DNA of 5,700 nucleotides, from assembly GCA_000432435.1 (NCBI GenBank), contig HF993131.1, positions 171,969 through 177,668 of the forward strand. Reading direction: 5' to 3'. Both the position numbers and the translations under genes were made by a program. The notes under the pieces were generated by a model, which saw only the letters and a program-made list of their open reading frames with translations, did no database searches and was not told where the DNA came from. Of the stretch, positions 4,562 to 5,700 are shown in pieces (the first letter of the stretch is position 1; every line of letters begins with the position of its first letter). This stretch comes from Eubacterium sp. CAG:180. Its GTDB lineage: Bacteria; Bacillota; Clostridia; Oscillospirales; Acutalibacteraceae.

Positions 4562-5224
4562 TTGATTGGTGGCGGTGCAATAGGCGGCGGAACTACTGAA
4601 GTTCTCAAGGATGTCGGCTCAAATGTACTTGGTAAAGTCGGTAAAAAGCTGGTTGAAGACGGCGTTGATATGGCGCTTGATCTTACACAGACGGCTACCG
4701 AAAACGGTGGATTAACAGGCAAAGATGTTCTGTTTAGTGCTGTAACAAGCTTCGGCGGAGATTTAGTCGGTGCTGCAAAGACCAACTCTACTGCAAGAAA
4801 TCAGCTTATTGATGGCGCTACAGATAACAGAGCTATTAAAGATGCTGTTGGAGATAGTTTAACTGATAATAAAGCAGTTAAAAATGCTATCGCTGATAGT
4901 GCTACGGATAATAAAGCTGTTAAGAATGCTGTTAAAGATAGTACCTCTGAGGCAACAAATGTTGGATTAAAAAATGGTAGTAAACTCAAAACAAACGATG
5001 CTTTAGATGCAGCAGAAGACTTTCTCGGAAAAGGATATAAGGATGCAGGAAATGGTCGTTTTATTTCGGCTGATGGTACAAAGGTTGTTAGAATGGGAGA
5101 TAATGATATTTTGGGAAAACATGGTGGTGGACCACATATGAATTTTGAAACCATGGCACCAAATCCAGCAAAACCGGGAAAAATGCAAGTTATTGATAAT
5201 ATGCATATTTATTTGGAGGATTAA
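4562..5224 (+). CDS. RHS tip 2, variable toxin domain (C-terminal part of a split gene)
   Basis: The ORF is 220 codons from TTG 4562, but the natural frame extends back to about 4508 and joins the RHS core there after correction of one base, so the start shown is formal and has no ribosome binding site. It opens with a Gly-rich hydrophobic segment (LIGIGIGALIGGG, mostly before the TTG), a plausible membrane-translocation element. Residues 84-125 are three 14-residue repeats of the form DSATDNKAVKNAVK. The C-terminal domain (about 146-220) carries ADGTKVVRMGDNDI, GKHGGGPHMNFE and MHIYLED; His187, His192, Glu196 and His215 are candidate catalytic residues. I recognise the HGGGPHMNFE block from toxin tips of Firmicute RHS and LXG proteins but cannot fix its family name. 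A nuclease is my best guess. Four bases separate it from its Imm32-like partner. Confidence 0.75.
   Translation: MIGGGAIGGGTTEVLKDVGSNVLGKVGKKLVEDGVDMALDLTQTATENGGLTGKDVLFSAVTSFGGDLVGAAKTNSTARNQLIDGATDNRAIKDAVGDSLTDNKAVKNAIADSATDNKAVKNAVKDSTSEATNVGLKNGSKLKTNDALDAAEDFLGKGYKDAGNGRFISADGTKVVRMGDNDILGKHGGGPHMNFETMAPNPAKPGKMQVIDNMHIYLED
4811..4936 (+). repeat. Three tandem 42-base coding repeats
   Basis: Units at 4811-4852, 4853-4894 and 4895-4936 encode 14-residue repeats with the pattern D-x-x-T-D-N-K-A-V-K-x-A-V/I-x, and a partial fourth unit begins at 4937. Bases differ at many third positions, so the units are old or selected at protein level. They form a helical linker between the hydrophobic segment and the toxin domain. 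Confidence 0.85.
5215..5219 (+). promoter_or_regulatory. Shine-Dalgarno of the Imm32-like gene
   Basis: GGAGG nine bases before TTG 5229, inside the last codons of the toxin gene. It decides the TTG start in preference to an in-frame ATG at 5145, which lies deep in the toxin coding sequence. Confidence 0.8.
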
Positions 5225-5228
5225 TATT

Positions 5229-5483
5229 TTGAAAACAGAAATTGAAATAATACCATACAATTCTGAAAAAGGAATAGAATTTAATTGGGAATATGGTTTC
5301 GAAATTAATACATCATTTGATAAGGAGATATTAATTTCAGCGAATAAGGCTGGTTTGATTTCTTTAGCAAGACATTTATTAACATTAGCACAAGATAGTG
5401 TTCCTTCTGGAACTCATATTCATTTTGATGATTTAAATTCTTTAGAAGATGGTTCTATCGGATTAATTATAGAAAAACTTTAA
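5229..5483 (+). CDS. Imm32-like immunity protein
   Basis: The 84-residue protein is predicted to bind and neutralise the toxin encoded just upstream. Its C-terminal half carries the pattern I associate with the Imm32 family: ISANKAGLISLARHLLTLAQ (residues 36-55), then VPSGTHIHFDDLNSLEDGS (58-76) and LIIEKL at the end. The N-terminal half is a set of beta strands with alternating charged and hydrophobic residues. The TTG start is chosen because GGAGG precedes it at proper spacing and homology begins nearby. Only four bases separate it from the toxin stop, so translation is coupled. By hand count the gene is about 27% G+C, well below the roughly 50% of a sampled sigG line (721-780), which points to acquisition from a more AT-rich source. 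The family name is from memory; the immunity role is well supported by position. Confidence 0.7.
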   Translation: MKTEIEIIPYNSEKGIEFNWEYGFEINTSFDKEILISANKAGLISLARHLLTLAQDSVPSGTHIHFDDLNSLEDGSIGLIIEKL

Positions 5484-5487
5484 ATAA

Positions 5488-5604
5488 AAAGTAGGAACAC
5501 AAGGAAACGATTTTATTGTACCAAATAGGGCAGAGTGGGCAACCACACCATTATTCGGGCAATCCGGCGGTGGTGTACAGTGGTGGATATCTGTATTAGG
5601 ATAG
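5488..5604 (+). pseudogene. C-terminal remnant of a third toxin
   Basis: Thirty-eight codons follow an in-frame TAA (5485-5487), lack any start, and end at TAG 5602-5604. The sequence GNDFIVPNRAEWATTPLFGQ and the following SGGGVQWW read as the end of a secreted toxin domain. A closing FGQxGGGxQ block recalls NAD-glycohydrolase toxins of the TNT type, but this is a weak motif-level comparison. It begins five bases after the Imm32-like stop, so the tip 2 module appears to have been placed directly against the tail of an earlier toxin, deleting the rest of it. The stop codon overlaps the ribosome binding site of the next gene, as expected for a former toxin-immunity pair. Confidence 0.6.
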
Positions 5605-5616
5605 GAGGATAATGTG

Positions 5617-5700
5617 ATGAAGAAAAATAACTTATTTATTTGCTCGTTGGTTGACATATTGGATTGTGCGGAAAAAGAAAAAAATGCAATACTTGATGGG
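5617..5700 (+). CDS. Start of a probable immunity gene (3' partial)
   Basis: The frame is open from ATG 5617 to the window edge (28 codons), beginning MKKNNLFICSLVDILDCAEK. AGGAGG at 5603-5608 gives an eight-base spacing; a GTG immediately before the ATG is an alternative start. No family can be assigned from so few residues. It follows the third toxin remnant with the same stop/ribosome-binding-site overlap seen for the other pairs, so it is most likely that toxin's surviving immunity gene. Confidence 0.6.
   Translation, partial: MKKNNLFICSLVDILDCAEKEKNAILDG

Noticed and set aside
4492..5154. Minus-strand ORFs of 97 and 117 codons opposite the tip 2 toxin
   Set aside because: Pro/Ser-rich shadows of a Gly- and Asp-rich coding strand; no start signals.
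5145..5228. Longer Imm32-like protein starting at ATG 5145
   Set aside because: The extension lies inside the toxin reading region and gives residues unlike the family; TTG 5229 has the ribosome binding site.

Overview
The window comes from a spore-forming low-to-moderate GC Firmicute, most likely a gut-type clostridium (Ruminococcaceae or Oscillospiraceae grade). The anchor is a well-conserved forespore sigma factor gene, sigG (spoIIIG), followed on the same strand by a YlmC/YmxH-family PRC-barrel gene. The genus cannot be fixed from the sequence alone.

Layout. Positions 1-240 (+) hold the C-terminal end of a membrane protein that looks like AgrB, the peptide-pheromone processing protease. 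It converges on the sigG-ylmC pair, and a hairpin at 259-298 can terminate both directions. ylmC (326-622) and sigG (674-1438) are on the minus strand. sigG has a clear ribosome binding site, and upstream of it lies a near-consensus SigF-type promoter (1469-1498). Positions 1439-1818 carry no convincing gene. They hold that promoter, two inverted repeats, and a possible plus-strand leader or small RNA ending in a strong terminator (1781-1813).

From 1819 to the end, everything is on the plus strand and reads as a tandem array of RHS (YD-repeat) polymorphic toxin debris alternating with immunity-type genes. It begins with an RHS core fragment lacking its start (1819-2457). Next come a predicted immunity gene (2492-3031) and a GC-rich structured spacer (about 3062-3201). 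RHS tip 1 (3203-3683) is broken by a nonsense codon and a frameshift, and its partner gene is at 3690-4241. RHS tip 2 (4284-5224) is split by a single-base frameshift, and its partner is an Imm32-like gene (5229-5483). The array ends with the last 38 codons of a third toxin (5488-5604) and the start of another likely immunity gene (5617-5700, running off the window).

How it fits together. None of the RHS pieces could be secreted and cut as a complete toxin, because the long N-terminal and shell regions are missing and each tip is disrupted. The four partner genes are open as far as they can be read, with good Shine-Dalgarno sequences. This matches orphan toxin-tip/immunity modules, known downstream of RHS, WapA and CdiA loci as a reservoir of tips and as retained immunity against siblings. 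A perfect 31-base repeat in the RHS core of tips 1 and 2, in the same reading register, could let homologous recombination swap tips. Toxin activities and family names beyond RHS and SigG are inferences from motif memory, not from searches.
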